Shown piece by piece: positions 1 to 8,728 of a DNA stretch of 38,403 nucleotides. How positions within the stretch are numbered: position 1 is the stretch's first letter; each line of letters begins with the position of its first letter. Position numbers and translations under genes: made by a program. The notes under the pieces were generated by a model, which did no database searches, was not told the origin of the DNA, and was given only the letters and a program-made list of their open reading frames with translations. The DNA comes from Betaproteobacteria bacterium (GTDB taxonomy: Bacteria > Pseudomonadota > Gammaproteobacteria > Burkholderiales > SG8-39): NCBI GenBank assembly GCA_016234705.1, contig JACRAS010000038.1:1-38403 (forward strand). The letters are read 5' to 3'.

Positions 1-333
1 AGTGCCGCCACGTTCGTCCCCGCTCCAACTCCTCCGAGACCGATGCTGACCAATGTAATGGGGGGAGGAACGACGCAAAGTAAAGCGATGCCAATTCTGC
101 CAACACGGACCGCCAACGTCTCGGATTTCTATGGCGTTCAGCAATACCCTATACAACGCAAAGAGCGCTGTTGTAAGGGCAAATAATCCAAGGAGAAATG
201 GCGCAGCGATTGCAGTTCCAGGGTTTATTAGTCCAGCAAGAAGTACAATTGTCGCAATACCACTAACAAAGAACTGGGCTCCATTCGCACCGCCTGAAAC
301 AGGAAGATCTTTAACCCTACTGGAAGATTGATA
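1..333 (-). pseudogene. Partial, probably frameshifted membrane protein
   Basis: An open minus-strand frame runs off the left window edge. From about 300 down to 140 it encodes two hydrophobic stretches (FFVSGIATIVLLAGL, then AIAAPFLLGLFALTTALFAL), typical of membrane helices. After about position 130 this frame turns charged and unlike a membrane protein, while the +1 frame from a TTG at 116 encodes another helix-like stretch (RIGIALLCVVPPPITLVSIG). The simplest reading is one multi-helix protein with a frameshift near 115-135, either real or a sequence error. No ATG, GTG or TTG start lies near the 5' end of the first frame. It follows the upstream membrane gene in the same direction. I recognise no family. 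Confidence 0.35.
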
Positions 334-817
334 TCAGCGCGAAACTGATAAATAAACTGGAAAGAATTAACAACACGATCGTACGCACTGCCTTTTCATG
401 AAATCCGAGAGTCTGTAAACGCCGGCTGGCCGCTGGAATTGCAGCGGTACCGTATACCAACAAAGTCACAATGATCAAGATAGCTATTGATATTGATCGC
501 CCAGTACCGGCACTGGCCAGCACATGAAAAATCGAAACCAAAACGAACCACGTGTAGATCGGCGCAATTAGCACGGGGATTTCTGGCAACAATTCTTGTG
601 ATTCTCTTCCTATTCGAGTTTGCGTGCTAAAGAAAACTCCAAATGCTGCTGCAGCGATTATCAAAATAACCGATAGAGCGATGTTGTGCCCAACGCTCTG
701 CGTACGCGAGATCGAAAGTGAATTGAGAACCCAGATAAAAACCCCCGCATTGCCTAAGATCAGCGCTGCCTTAAGATCTCGGCGTCTTGTTTTTATGTCA
801 CGAACCATCACGCACAC
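317..817 (-). CDS. Small integral membrane protein, unknown function
   Basis: A 166-residue hydrophobic protein with about four predicted helices: residues ~17-35 (ALILGNAGVFIWVLNSL), ~45-62, ~80-100 and ~140-165. A short basic N-terminus (KTRRRDLK) suggests a cytoplasmic start. It lies 6 bases downstream of the preceding minus-strand membrane gene, so the two are probably co-transcribed. I recognise no family or motif. Base composition is clearly less GC-rich than in hemC next door, consistent with acquired DNA. The call rests on ORF length, hydrophobic pattern and operon-like spacing. Confidence 0.5.
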   Translation of the reverse strand: MCVMVRDIKTRRRDLKAALILGNAGVFIWVLNSLSISRTQSVGHNIALSVILIIAAAAFGVFFSTQTRIGRESQELLPEIPVLIAPIYTWFVLVSIFHVLASAGTGRSISIAILIIVTLLVYGTAAIPAASRRLQTLGFHEKAVRTIVLLILSSLFISFALISIFQ

Positions 818-823
818 TTCCGA

Positions 824-1318
824 CTACGGCACGCCCAACAATTGGAGCAATTTGAAAATGATCTGTTCTCCGGTCGCTACATAGACAACGACGGCGGACA
901 AAGGGAGTGCTCCCAAAAGCCAAAACAGAAGAAGCATTAGCACACCGGATCGCATAAGACCGCACCTAATGCGCACGGTCCACGGGTTCCAGCCAAATCT
1001 CTGGGCAAGGAACGGCATATAGCTGCAAGAAACGCTCCGCCCGATGGTATCCAGCAGCTCCTGGCGTGTATCTCCTGAAAGCACCCGTCGTACAGAATAT
1101 TTCACGAGCCCATGCTGCGTCCGAATATTAACGAAGACACGGTAAAATGCTTGCCCGTGCGGTTCATCATGCGCCTTGGGCTCGAAAATAACATCGACGT
1201 TCTCAACTTGAACAGATTCTTGAACTCCGACAAGACCAATGAGCCAGGACCAGGCTGGCAGCAGCGCCATGACGGTAAATGGACCACAAAGCACCACAAC
1301 AATCGCAAGGAGAATCAT
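824..1318 (-). CDS. Membrane protein with a soluble loop domain, unknown
   Basis: A 164-residue protein with a hydrophobic N-terminus (MILLAIVVVLCGPFTVMALL), a central soluble segment of about 90 residues, and two C-terminal helices (about 125-140 and 143-160). The central part has alternating polar and hydrophobic residues (VENVDVIFEP, YRVFVNIRT), which suggests beta strands exposed outside the membrane. It begins 30 bases after the upstream gene stops and ends 6 bases before the next starts, a tight operon arrangement. I recognise no family. The start ATG has no strong ribosome-binding site. Confidence 0.5.
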   Translation of the reverse strand: MILLAIVVVLCGPFTVMALLPAWSWLIGLVGVQESVQVENVDVIFEPKAHDEPHGQAFYRVFVNIRTQHGLVKYSVRRVLSGDTRQELLDTIGRSVSCSYMPFLAQRFGWNPWTVRIRCGLMRSGVLMLLLFWLLGALPLSAVVVYVATGEQIIFKLLQLLGVP

Positions 1319-1348
1319 ATTTTGGCTAGCTTTCTCCGACCGCCCCGA

Positions 1349-1876
1349 CTACCAATGCCACCCAAACTGATAGTGCGAGTACAGCAGATATCCGAGAAGC
1401 GCAGCCATCGCCAAGTCCATTGGCAACATGTCAGCTCGCTGTCTCGGCGGAAACTGCAAGAACAAGAGACGATCGCCGTATCTTGGCTCAGGGAACCAGG
1501 TCGCAATAACCCTGCGATATGCTCGAGGCAAGTCCATAAGTACTATGAAAAGCAATACAAGGGCAGCAAGTGCGCCCAATTGCTTAGCCTCCACTGCCCG
1601 GGTCACCCCTGGAACCATGAGCGTTGTGACAGAAGGGACGATGATAGTTTCGACCAGCCCAAGCAGCATTGGTGCGCCTCCCAGCTTTGCCCACTGTGTA
1701 CAGTACATTTTGCAAATAAAGTACTGAAATGAGATCGCGCACGAAATTATCGCTGCGAACGCGAGGCGCGTTATCGCGGGGTCAGTTCGTTGTGCAGGAT
1801 CGGAGAAGACGAGTGACGCGCAAGCAACATAGATTATCGTTACGGCAGAAATCGCAACTGCGGTCTCACGGTTCAT
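1349..1876 (-). CDS. Multi-helix membrane protein, unknown function
   Basis: A 175-residue protein with about four predicted helices: ~5-25 (TAVAISAVTIIYVACASLVF), ~38-57, ~68-88 and ~100-116, plus a weaker one near residues 152-167. Its ATG overlaps the TGA of the upstream gene in an ATGA arrangement, which supports translation coupled to that gene. The segment after the fourth helix is rich in Arg and Pro and looks cytoplasmic. I see no signature residues of a known transporter or enzyme. It is one of a run of minus-strand membrane genes in a low-GC stretch. Confidence 0.5.
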   Translation of the reverse strand: MNRETAVAISAVTIIYVACASLVFSDPAQRTDPAITRLAFAAIISCAISFQYFICKMYCTQWAKLGGAPMLLGLVETIIVPSVTTLMVPGVTRAVEAKQLGALAALVLLFIVLMDLPRAYRRVIATWFPEPRYGDRLLFLQFPPRQRADMLPMDLAMAALLGYLLYSHYQFGWHW

Positions 1877-2121
1877 TTAGCGTGCGTTCCTCGTCCAAAC
1901 CAAGTCAATCCGAAAAGCACAGCTAATAGTTCTGCTCCGACCTTCATTGTCTCCGCAACCGCGCCCGCATAGGTTATCGATGCGATGATCGCAGATAAGC
2001 AAAGCAAGAAAAGCATTTGATTGAGATCTCTGTCGTTATCGACTGTTTGGAACTTTTCCCAAAAATGGGCAAGAAATTGGCTGGATTGAATGAGGCATTC
2101 TAGTCTTCGAATGTTACGCAA
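1873..2121 (-). CDS. Short membrane protein, first gene of the run
   Basis: This frame codes for 82 residues from a TTG start, or about 47 from the internal ATG preceding LFLLCLSAIIAS. Two hydrophobic stretches are visible (LFLLCLSAIIASITYAGAV and VGAELLAVLFGLTWFG). The stop codon overlaps the start of the next gene by four bases. It is the promoter-proximal gene of the minus-strand set, divergent from hemC. I recognise no family. The true start is uncertain because neither candidate has a clear ribosome-binding site. Confidence 0.4.
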   Translation of the reverse strand: MRNIRRLECLIQSSQFLAHFWEKFQTVDNDRDLNQMLFLLCLSAIIASITYAGAVAETMKVGAELLAVLFGLTWFGRGTHAK

Positions 2122-2179
2122 TGCAATTTAACCTGGAAAAACGCCAGCAAGACACCCTCCGTCTCGGCGTAGCGTGGCA

Positions 2180-2190
2180 TGCTAGAATCC
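2180..2190 (+). promoter_or_regulatory. Extended -10 promoter element for hemC
   Basis: The sequence TGCTAGAATCC lies 44 bases before the hemC start and matches an extended -10 (TGn then TAGAAT). No good -35 is visible, which is normal for extended -10 promoters. The same 11-mer stands upstream of hemF on the minus strand. Confidence 0.4.
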
Positions 2191-2233
2191 AGCGCGTCGG
2201 CACCCGGCGTGCGGCCCCAGCAAGAATCAAGTC

Positions 2234-3160
2234 TTGAGTCATCCCGATCGTATCGTCATCGCCACTCGCCAGAGCCGCCTCGCCCTGTGGCAGGCGGAGC
2301 ATGTGCGCGACCGGCTGCGCGGATTGTATCCGGACTGCCGGGTCGAACTCCTCGCCTTATCCACGCGTGGGGACGAGATCCTGGATACTTCGCTCGCCAA
2401 AATCGGCGGCAAGGGCCTGTTCGTGAAAGAGCTGGAGCTGGCGCTGGCCGAGGGCCGCGCCGACCTGGCCGTGCACTCGGCCAAGGACGTGCCGATGGAA
2501 TTGCCCGCGGGATTCGCCCTGGGCGCGATCCTGGAGCGCGAAGATCCGCGCGACGCCTTCGTTTCCAACCGGTTCGATACCCTCGATGCCTTGCCCGCGG
2601 GCGCCGTGGTCGGCACCTCCAGCCTGCGGCGCGAGGCGCAGTTGCGCAGCCGCTATCCCGAGCTTCTGGTGGCGAGCCTGCGCGGTAATCTAGACACCCG
2701 GCTTGCCAAACTGGACCGCGGCGATCACGACGCCGTCATCCTCGCCGCCGCGGGCCTGAAACGGCTGGGCCTGGGCGCGCGCATTCGCTCGGTGCTGACG
2801 CTCGAGCAAAGCCTGCCCGCCGCGGGCCAGGGCGCGCTCGCGATCGAATATCGCGCCGAGCGCGGCTACATCGCCGAGCGCCTTGCCGCGCTCAACCACC
2901 GCGCCACTGAACTCGCGGTGCGCGCCGAGCGCGCGCTGAGCCGCTCGCTCGGCGGCAGTTGCCAACTGCCGCTCGCCGCCTATGCCAGCGTGACCGGCTC
3001 GACCCTCGAGTTGCGCGGGCTGGTGGCGCATCCGGACGGCAAGAGCATGGTGAAGGCCGAGGTTTCCGGTCCATCTGCCGCGCCCGAGGAACTGGGCGCG
3101 CGCCTCGCCGGCGAATTGCGCGCGCAAGGCGCCGATCGCATCCTCGCCGCGCTCGTATGA
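2234..3160 (+). CDS. hemC: Hydroxymethylbilane synthase (porphobilinogen deaminase)
   Basis: HemC joins four porphobilinogen molecules into hydroxymethylbilane in cytosolic tetrapyrrole synthesis. The 308-residue product is close to the usual ~310. It opens with the family pattern [16 protein letters not shown], followed by [33 protein letters not shown] and GTSSLRR. The cofactor-binding cysteine is Cys243 in the [11 protein letters not shown] motif, which attaches the dipyrromethane primer. The start is a TTG that places the N-terminus where homologues begin; no better ATG exists. No strong ribosome-binding site is seen. The stop overlaps the hemD start (ATGA), so the two are translationally coupled. 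Confidence 0.97.
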   Translation: MSHPDRIVIATRQSRLALWQAEHVRDRLRGLYPDCRVELLALSTRGDEILDTSLAKIGGKGLFVKELELALAEGRADLAVHSAKDVPMELPAGFALGAILEREDPRDAFVSNRFDTLDALPAGAVVGTSSLRREAQLRSRYPELLVASLRGNLDTRLAKLDRGDHDAVILAAAGLKRLGLGARIRSVLTLEQSLPAAGQGALAIEYRAERGYIAERLAALNHRATELAVRAERALSRSLGGSCQLPLAAYASVTGSTLELRGLVAHPDGKSMVKAEVSGPSAAPEELGARLAGELRAQGADRILAALV

Positions 3161-3930
3161 GCCCGCCCGCCCTCGCAGGGCGCCGTGTCGTGGTGACGCG
3201 GCCCGCCGGCCAGACGGCGCACCTGGCCGCGCTCATTCGCGCAGCCGGCGGCGAGCCGGTGCTGTTCCCGGCACTGGAGATTCTGGATGCCGAGAACTTG
3301 CAGCCGCTCGCCGCGCTCGTCGAGCGGCTGGAGGCATTCGACCTGGCCATTTTCGTCAGCGCCAACGCGGTGGACAAGGCGCTGGCCCTGGTGCAGGCGC
3401 GGCGCGCTTGGCCGGCCGGGCTGCGCGTCGCCACCGTCGGCCGCGGCAGCGAGCGCGCGCTCGAGCGCCACGGTTTTGCCGCGGTGATCGCGCCGGGCGA
3501 GCGTTTCGACAGCGAAGCTCTGCTAGCTCTGCCCGAACTGAAGGACGTGGCGGGCAAGCGGGTGGTGATTTTCCGCGGCGACGGCGGGCGCGAACTCCTG
3601 GGCGACACGCTGGCCGCGCGCGGCGCCACGGTGGAATACGCCGAATGCTACCGCCGCAGCCGGCCGAAAGCCGATACCGCGCTACTGCTCGCGTTGTGGC
3701 AGCAGCGCCAACTCGATGCGTTCACCGTGACCTCGAGCGAGGGGCTGACCAACCTGCACGACATGCTGGGCGAAGCGGGCCGGCAGTGCCTGAAGAACAC
3801 GCCGCTGTACGCACCGCACGAGCGCATCGCCGCCGCGGCGCGCGCCCTGGGCGTGCAAACCGTGGTGCTTACCGGTCCGGGCGACGAAGGCCTGGTCGCA
3901 GGGCTGGCCGCTTTTTTTGCTAAAGTGTGA
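3157..3930 (+). CDS. hemD: Uroporphyrinogen-III synthase
   Basis: HemD cyclises hydroxymethylbilane with inversion of ring D to give uroporphyrinogen III, following HemC. The 257-residue length is typical. The N-terminus ([12 protein letters not shown]) and the internal [23 protein letters not shown] and [11 protein letters not shown] segments match the two-domain HEM4 family, whose members are poorly conserved. The ATG overlaps the hemC stop by four bases, which fixes the start; an in-frame ORF extends further upstream but would lie inside hemC. It is followed closely by hemX. Confidence 0.94.
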   Translation: MSPPALAGRRVVVTRPAGQTAHLAALIRAAGGEPVLFPALEILDAENLQPLAALVERLEAFDLAIFVSANAVDKALALVQARRAWPAGLRVATVGRGSERALERHGFAAVIAPGERFDSEALLALPELKDVAGKRVVIFRGDGGRELLGDTLAARGATVEYAECYRRSRPKADTALLLALWQQRQLDAFTVTSSEGLTNLHDMLGEAGRQCLKNTPLYAPHERIAAAARALGVQTVVLTGPGDEGLVAGLAAFFAKV

Positions 3931-3955
3931 AATTCGCATTACCCGCCAAACGCCC

Positions 3956-5044
3956 ATGAACCAAAACAATCCCGACACCGCCCAGCCCGCCGCGGCGCCC
4001 GCGCAGCCGACGCAGCCGGAGGAACCCAGCGGCCGCAGCGAGCGCGAAGCGCCGGCGCGCCCCTGGCGCATGCCGGTGACGCTGGCGCTCGCCGGCGCGA
4101 TTGCGGTGGTGTGCTGGCAGTGGTACGACACCCGCAGCCAGATCGGCGCCATCCGCGAGGAACTGGGCCAGCGCCTGCGCGCAAGCGATAGCGCGGCCGG
4201 CGAGAGCCTGCTATTGGCAAAGCAGGCGCAGGAGGCGGTGCGCGAGGCACAGGCCAAACTCACCGTGCTCGAGAACAAGATCGCCGAGTCGCAGAGCCAG
4301 CAACTGGCGCTGGAGGCCTTGTACCAGGAACTGTCGCGCAGCCGCGACGAATGGGCGCTGGCCGAGATCGAACAGATCCTCACCGTGGCCTCGCAGCAAC
4401 TGCAGCTCGCCGGCAACGTGCAGGCGGCGCTGCTGGCGCTGCAGACCGCCGAGGGGCGCCTGGCGCGCCCGGACCGGCCGCAGTTCATCCCGCTGCGGCG
4501 TGTGCTCAACCGTGACATCGAGCGCCTGAAAGCCGCGCCCAATCTGGATATTGCGGGCATGGCGCTGCGCCTGGACAACCTGATTGCGAGCGTCGATACC
4601 CTGCCGCTGCAATTCGACCAACGCCTGCAATCGCCGCCGAAGCCGGCCGGGCAGGCGGGCGCGAACGGCGTCTGGGCGCGCGTGCTGACCGAGGTGTGGG
4701 ACGAGATGAAGCAGTTGGTGCGCATCAGCAACATCGACAGACCCGATGCCGCGCTGCTGCCGCCGGCGCAGGCCTACTTTCTGCGCGAGAACCTGCGGTT
4801 GCGCCTGCTCAATGCGCGCCAGGCGCTGCTCGCGCGCGACCCGGCGCGTTTCCGCGCCGACCTGCAAACGGCGACCGCCTGGATGACGCGCTACTACGAC
4901 ACGCGCGCGAAGAGCACCGCCACCGCGCTGGCGAGCCTGAAGCAGCTTGCGGCCGCCAGCATCAACGTGGAGCTGCCCACCATCGCCGACAGTCTTGCGG
5001 CGGTGCGCAATTTCAAGGTGTCGCGTGAAAAGGCACAGCGATGA
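3956..5044 (+). CDS. hemX: HemX-like inner-membrane protein
   Basis: HemX proteins are annotated as uroporphyrinogen-III C-methyltransferase-like but lack the catalytic domain. They are single-pass membrane proteins encoded after hemCD; their role is unclear, perhaps scaffolding of heme enzymes. The 362-residue product has a Pro/Ala-rich, disordered cytoplasmic N-terminus (residues 1-37), one transmembrane helix at about 39-56, then a long heptad-rich coiled coil (about 60-130) and an alpha-helical periplasmic domain. The ATG chosen (MNQNNPD) avoids a longer start that would overlap hemD. hemY follows after 21 bases. Confidence 0.9.
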   Translation: MNQNNPDTAQPAAAPAQPTQPEEPSGRSEREAPARPWRMPVTLALAGAIAVVCWQWYDTRSQIGAIREELGQRLRASDSAAGESLLLAKQAQEAVREAQAKLTVLENKIAESQSQQLALEALYQELSRSRDEWALAEIEQILTVASQQLQLAGNVQAALLALQTAEGRLARPDRPQFIPLRRVLNRDIERLKAAPNLDIAGMALRLDNLIASVDTLPLQFDQRLQSPPKPAGQAGANGVWARVLTEVWDEMKQLVRISNIDRPDAALLPPAQAYFLRENLRLRLLNARQALLARDPARFRADLQTATAWMTRYYDTRAKSTATALASLKQLAAASINVELPTIADSLAAVRNFKVSREKAQR

Positions 5045-5065
5045 GCACGACGGGCAGGCTCTAAG

Positions 5066-6238
5066 GTGCGCGGCTTGATGTGGGTGCTGGCGGTGTTTGC
5101 CCTGGCGGTGAGCTTGTCGCTCGCCGCGCATCTCAACAATGGTTATGCCATCCTAGTATTCCCGCCTTACCGCGTCGAGCTTTCGCTCAACTTTGCCATC
5201 CTGCTCGTGATCGCCGGCTTTACGCTCGGCTACCTGCTGTTGCGCTTGGTCGGGCACACCCTGCGCCTGCCGCTGCATGTGCGCGCCTTCCGCGCACGCC
5301 GGCGCGGCGAGAAAGGGCGCGCGGCGATGCTCGCCGCGCTGCAGGCCTGGTTCGAGGGGCGTTATGCCCGTGCCGAGAAATCGGCCGGCGAGGCCTACGA
5401 GCTCGGCGAAGCGCCGGCCCTCTGCGCCCTGATCGCGGCGCGCGCCGCGGGCGAAATGCGCGAGCTCGAGCGGCGCGACCGGTGGCTCGAGCGCGCCGAG
5501 AGCCACGATGCCGACGCGCGCCAGGCCCGGCTTGCGGTGCAGGCGAGCCTGCTGCTCGACGATCGACGCTACGGCGACGCGCTCGAGGTTTTGCGTGAAT
5601 TGTCCGCGAGCGGTCCCAAGCGCATCGCCACCCAGCGCATGCTGATGAAAGCGCACCAGCGCCTGGGCCATTGGGACGAGGTGCGCCGCCTGGCCGCGGC
5701 CCTGGGCAAGCGCGGCGCGCTGGCCGAGGTGGCGGCGACGCAGTTGCGGATCACTGCCCAGATCGAGGCGCTGCGCCAGCAGGCGCGGGACGCGACCGGC
5801 CTTGCCGCTTGCTGGCAGGGTACCGAAGACAAGCTCGATGCGCGCGTCGCGCGCACCGCGGCGCAGTTGTTCATTGCGCTCGGGGATTGCCGCCGCGCGC
5901 ACGAAATCGTCGGGGCGGCGCTGGAAACGGAGTGGAGCGGCGAGCTGATATTGCTCTATGGGGAGTGCCTGGGCGCCGATATCCTGGCGCAGATCGAGCG
6001 CGCGGAGAGGTGGCTGAAGTCGCGGCCGCGCGAGCGTGCGCTGCTGTTGACGCTCGGGCGCCTGTGCCTGGCGCGGGAGCTGTGGGGCAAGGCGCAGAGC
6101 TACCTCGAGGCGAGCCTGTCCGAGGAACCCAGTCGCGGCGCGCACGTCGCGCTGGCACAATTGTTCGACCGCATCGGCAAGCCCGAGGACGCCAACCGGC
6201 ATTTCCGCGCCAGCGCCGATGCGAAACTGCGGCAGTAA
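5066..6238 (+). CDS. hemY: HemY-like TPR inner-membrane protein
   Basis: This is the proteobacterial HemY, a membrane-anchored tetratricopeptide protein linked to heme synthesis, not the protoporphyrinogen oxidase of Gram-positive bacteria. The product is 390 residues from a GTG start. Two N-terminal helices are visible (about 4-22 and 43-62) around a conserved NNGYAILVFPPYRVELS segment. They are followed by helical repeats (for example AWFEGRYARAEKSAGEA and ALLLTLGRLCLARELWGKA) consistent with TPRs. It ends the hemCDXY operon; a multi-hairpin repeat lies directly downstream. Confidence 0.92.
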   Translation: MRGLMWVLAVFALAVSLSLAAHLNNGYAILVFPPYRVELSLNFAILLVIAGFTLGYLLLRLVGHTLRLPLHVRAFRARRRGEKGRAAMLAALQAWFEGRYARAEKSAGEAYELGEAPALCALIAARAAGEMRELERRDRWLERAESHDADARQARLAVQASLLLDDRRYGDALEVLRELSASGPKRIATQRMLMKAHQRLGHWDEVRRLAAALGKRGALAEVAATQLRITAQIEALRQQARDATGLAACWQGTEDKLDARVARTAAQLFIALGDCRRAHEIVGAALETEWSGELILLYGECLGADILAQIERAERWLKSRPRERALLLTLGRLCLARELWGKAQSYLEASLSEEPSRGAHVALAQLFDRIGKPEDANRHFRASADAKLRQ

Positions 6239-6240
6239 GA

Positions 6241-6510
6241 GCTTGTTTCGATTCGCGCGGACGGGACGCCGGCCGCGCAAGCTTTATCACTGCAGCTCGA
6301 TGTGTCGTCCTACGTCGATCGATGCCGACGTAGCGGCCATTGCGCGCTCCGCGCGCCAACCGCTTTTTCTGGCCGGATAAAAACCAGCCGGCCAGAAAAC
6401 GCGGTTATTGATAAAAACAAGGACAGTTTAGCCTTGCTTTTATCCAAGATCGTCGATAGCGCACGGATGTGCTTTTCATCCGTGCGCTATCGACGATCCA
6501 CGTTCGCGCC
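6241..6510 (-). repeat. Multi-hairpin intergenic repeat, copy 1 (inverted)
   Basis: This gap between hemY and the ABC operon is filled by a modular repeat that reads on the minus strand. In that direction the modules are: an extra 22-bp perfect hairpin (6448-6498); a hairpin of GATAAAAGCAAGG type (6410-6444); a 19-bp hairpin with one mismatch starting AACCGCG (6358-6406); GGCGCGCGGAGCGCGCAATG (6338-6357); a CTACGTCG...CGACGTAG palindrome; a GAGCTGCAGTGAT stretch; and a GCGCGG...CCGCGC hairpin (6249-6281). The same order and about 200 bp of alignable sequence recur at 38187-38398. It lies directly 3' of hemY. No coding function is evident. Confidence 0.85.
6448..6498. repeat. Perfect 22-bp hairpin with conserved apex
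   Basis: The arms 6448-6469 and 6477-6498 are exact reverse complements around a 7-base loop TGCTTTT. The inner GGATG / CATCC and the loop are the same as in the main hairpin of the other repeat copies. The outer stem (GATCGTCGATAGCGCAC) is unrelated to their AACCG stems. Confidence 0.85.
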
Positions 6511-6593
6511 GCCAATCGGCGCTTGGCGGCCGAATCCGGCCGTTTCGTCGCATAGCGTTTGGCCGCGCCGCAGCGGCTGTTTAGGATGTTGCC

Positions 6594-7328
6594 ATGCCAA
6601 TCCAAGAACCCGAGGCCACCATGAATGTCGTCAGCATGAATCAGATCGGCAAGACCTATCACCTGGATGCGGTTGACGTACCGGCTCTCATCGACATCGA
6701 CCTGGAAATCCGCCCCAACTGCTTCACCGTGATTTCCGGCCCGTCGGGCAGCGGTAAGACCACGCTGCTTAACCTGATCGGCTGCATCGACCAAGCCAAT
6801 CGCGGCGAAGTCATCATCGCCGGCGAGGCGGTGCAAAAGCTGTCCGATGACGCGCTGTCCGATTTCCGCGCGCGCCATATCGGTTTCATTTTTCAGAACT
6901 TCAATCTGCTGCCGGTGCTGACGGTCGAGGAGAACGTGGAATACCCGCTGCTGCTCGCGCGCGTGCCCGCGGCCGAGCGCAAACGGCGAGTCGGGGCCTT
7001 GCTCGAAGCGGTTGGTATCGCGGACAAGGCGCGCAATATTCCGGGGCAGCTTTCCGGAGGCGAGCGGCAGCGCGTCGCCATCGCGCGCGCGCTGGCGCCG
7101 TCGCCGCAACTGGTGCTCGCCGACGAACCGACCGCGAATCTGGACAGCCACACCGGCGCGGCGATTATTTCGTTGATGCGCGAGATGCAGCGCGAACACC
7201 ATTTGTCGTTCGTATTTTCCTCGCATGATCCCAAGGTGCTGGCCGAGGCGGACGACGCCGTGATGATCCGCGACGGCCGGATCGAGAAGATCGAGCGGCG
7301 CGAGCAGCGCAAGGAGGGCGCGTCATGA
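6594..7328 (+). CDS. ABC transporter ATPase, LolD/MacB-like
   Basis: This is the cytoplasmic ATPase subunit of a type VII (LolCDE/MacB/FtsE-like) ABC system, in which ATP hydrolysis drives periplasmic work through an FtsX-type permease. The 244-residue product has Walker A GPSGSGKT (49-56), Q-loop Q101 in FQNFNLLP, signature LSGGERQ (153-159), Walker B LVLADEP (173-179) and switch His211. The FQNFNLLPVLTVEENV stretch is characteristic of LolD/MacB relatives. AGGAT six bases before the ATG supports this start; a second ATG 27 bases later is possible. It overlaps the permease gene by ATGA. Confidence 0.93.
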   Translation: MPIQEPEATMNVVSMNQIGKTYHLDAVDVPALIDIDLEIRPNCFTVISGPSGSGKTTLLNLIGCIDQANRGEVIIAGEAVQKLSDDALSDFRARHIGFIFQNFNLLPVLTVEENVEYPLLLARVPAAERKRRVGALLEAVGIADKARNIPGQLSGGERQRVAIARALAPSPQLVLADEPTANLDSHTGAAIISLMREMQREHHLSFVFSSHDPKVLAEADDAVMIRDGRIEKIERREQRKEGAS

Positions 7329-8713
7329 GGACCCTTTCGCTCGCCCTGCGCAATCTGTTGCGCAACCGCCGCCGCTCGCTTGCGACCCTGTCGGCCATGG
7401 TAATCGGCGCGGTCACGATCCTGGTGTTCGGCGGTTACAGCCGCAACATCACGCTGAGCCTGCAGACCAGCTACGTCATGCGCGGCGGCCACCTGCAGAT
7501 CCAGCGCAAGGACTATTTCCTCTATGGCAGCGGCAATCCGGCCGCTTACGGCATCGCCGACTACCAGCGCGTGATCGACGTCGTCGCGCGCGATCCGGTG
7601 CTCGCGCCGATGCTCGCCGTCGTCACGCCGACGATTTCGCTCGGCGGCATCGCCGGCAATTTCGCCGCGGGCGTGTCGCGCACCATCATCGGCTCGGGTA
7701 TCGTCGTAGCAGACCGCAATCGCATGCGCCGCTGGAACGACTATGGCGTGTCGATCGATTTGCCGCCGACCCCGTTAACCGGAACCGCGGAGGACGCAGT
7801 GGTCATCGGCAACGGCGTCGCGCGCGTGCTGGAACTGTGCGAGCCGCTCAAGGTTGCGAACTGTCCGGGACGCGTGAAAGCCGAAACCGCGGGGGGTGCC
7901 AGCGCCCCCGCCGACGTCACGGCGTTGGCGGCACTGGAGTCGCGGCCTGCCGCCGCACCGGGCGAAGCGCGCATCGAACTGCTGGCGGCCAATGTTCACG
8001 GTGCGCCCAACGTCGCCTCGTTGCGCGCGGTCAAGGCCGAGCGGCAGGGTTTCAAGGAACTCGACGACATGTTCGTCGGCATGCACCTGGCGCAGGCGCA
8101 GCGGCTGCTCTACGGCAGCGAAAAGCCGCAGGCCACTGCGGTCGTGCTGCAGCTCGCCCACACCAGCCAGATCCCGGCGGCGAAAGCGCGCCTGGCGGAG
8201 TTGCTTGCGACGGCGCTGAAGCGCGAACCACTGGAGGTGCAGGACTTCGAAGCGCTCAATCCGTTCTACGGCCAGGCTGTAGGCATGTTCGCGGCGATCT
8301 TCGGCTTCATGGCGGTGCTGATCGGCGCAATCGTGCTGTTCACGGTCGGCAACACCATGAGCATGGCCGTGATCGAGCGTACCGCGGAGATCGGCACCCT
8401 GCGCGCCATGGGCCTGCGCCGCTCGGGAATCCGCCGGCTTTTTCTGGGCGAAGCCATGCTGCTCGGCCTGATCGGCGCGGCGGCCGGTGTCGCGGCGGCC
8501 GTGCTAGTCGCTTGGCTGGTGAATCACGCCGGCCTCACTTGGGTGCCCCCGGGTCAAACCGATCCGGTTCCTCTGACCGTGCGCGTATGGGGAGAAACGA
8601 AAATGATGTTCGGCACTGCAGCCGGGCTCGCGCTGGTCGCGGTGGTCTCGGCATGGTGGCCCGCGCGGCGCGCGGCGCGCATGCTCATCGTCGACGCGCT
8701 CAGGCATGTCTAG
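7325..8713 (+). CDS. FtsX/LolC-type ABC permease
   Basis: A 462-residue inner-membrane permease with the FtsX topology: one N-terminal helix (about 20-40), a large periplasmic domain (about 45-315), and three C-terminal helices (about 320-343, 375-398 and 428-447). The conserved cytoplasmic coupling segment ERTAEIGTLRAMGLRR lies between helices two and three. Such permeases move substrates held in the periplasm or inner-membrane leaflet rather than import solutes. Its ATG overlaps the ATPase stop by four bases. With the LolA-like and barrel genes downstream, the likely task is handing a lipid or lipoprotein to the outer membrane. The substrate is unknown. Confidence 0.92.
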   Translation: MRTLSLALRNLLRNRRRSLATLSAMVIGAVTILVFGGYSRNITLSLQTSYVMRGGHLQIQRKDYFLYGSGNPAAYGIADYQRVIDVVARDPVLAPMLAVVTPTISLGGIAGNFAAGVSRTIIGSGIVVADRNRMRRWNDYGVSIDLPPTPLTGTAEDAVVIGNGVARVLELCEPLKVANCPGRVKAETAGGASAPADVTALAALESRPAAAPGEARIELLAANVHGAPNVASLRAVKAERQGFKELDDMFVGMHLAQAQRLLYGSEKPQATAVVLQLAHTSQIPAAKARLAELLATALKREPLEVQDFEALNPFYGQAVGMFAAIFGFMAVLIGAIVLFTVGNTMSMAVIERTAEIGTLRAMGLRRSGIRRLFLGEAMLLGLIGAAAGVAAAVLVAWLVNHAGLTWVPPGQTDPVPLTVRVWGETKMMFGTAAGLALVAVVSAWWPARRAARMLIVDALRHV

Positions 8714-8728
8714 CAAGGAGCAGTGCGC

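Noticed and set aside
5041-5064. Tiny ORF between hemX and hemY
   Set aside because: Only seven codons overlapping the hemX stop; no sign that it is translated or used as an attenuator.
6241-6510. Insertion sequence or transposon remnant
   Set aside because: No transposase fragment, terminal repeat with target duplication, or integrase remnant was found at any of the repeat copies.
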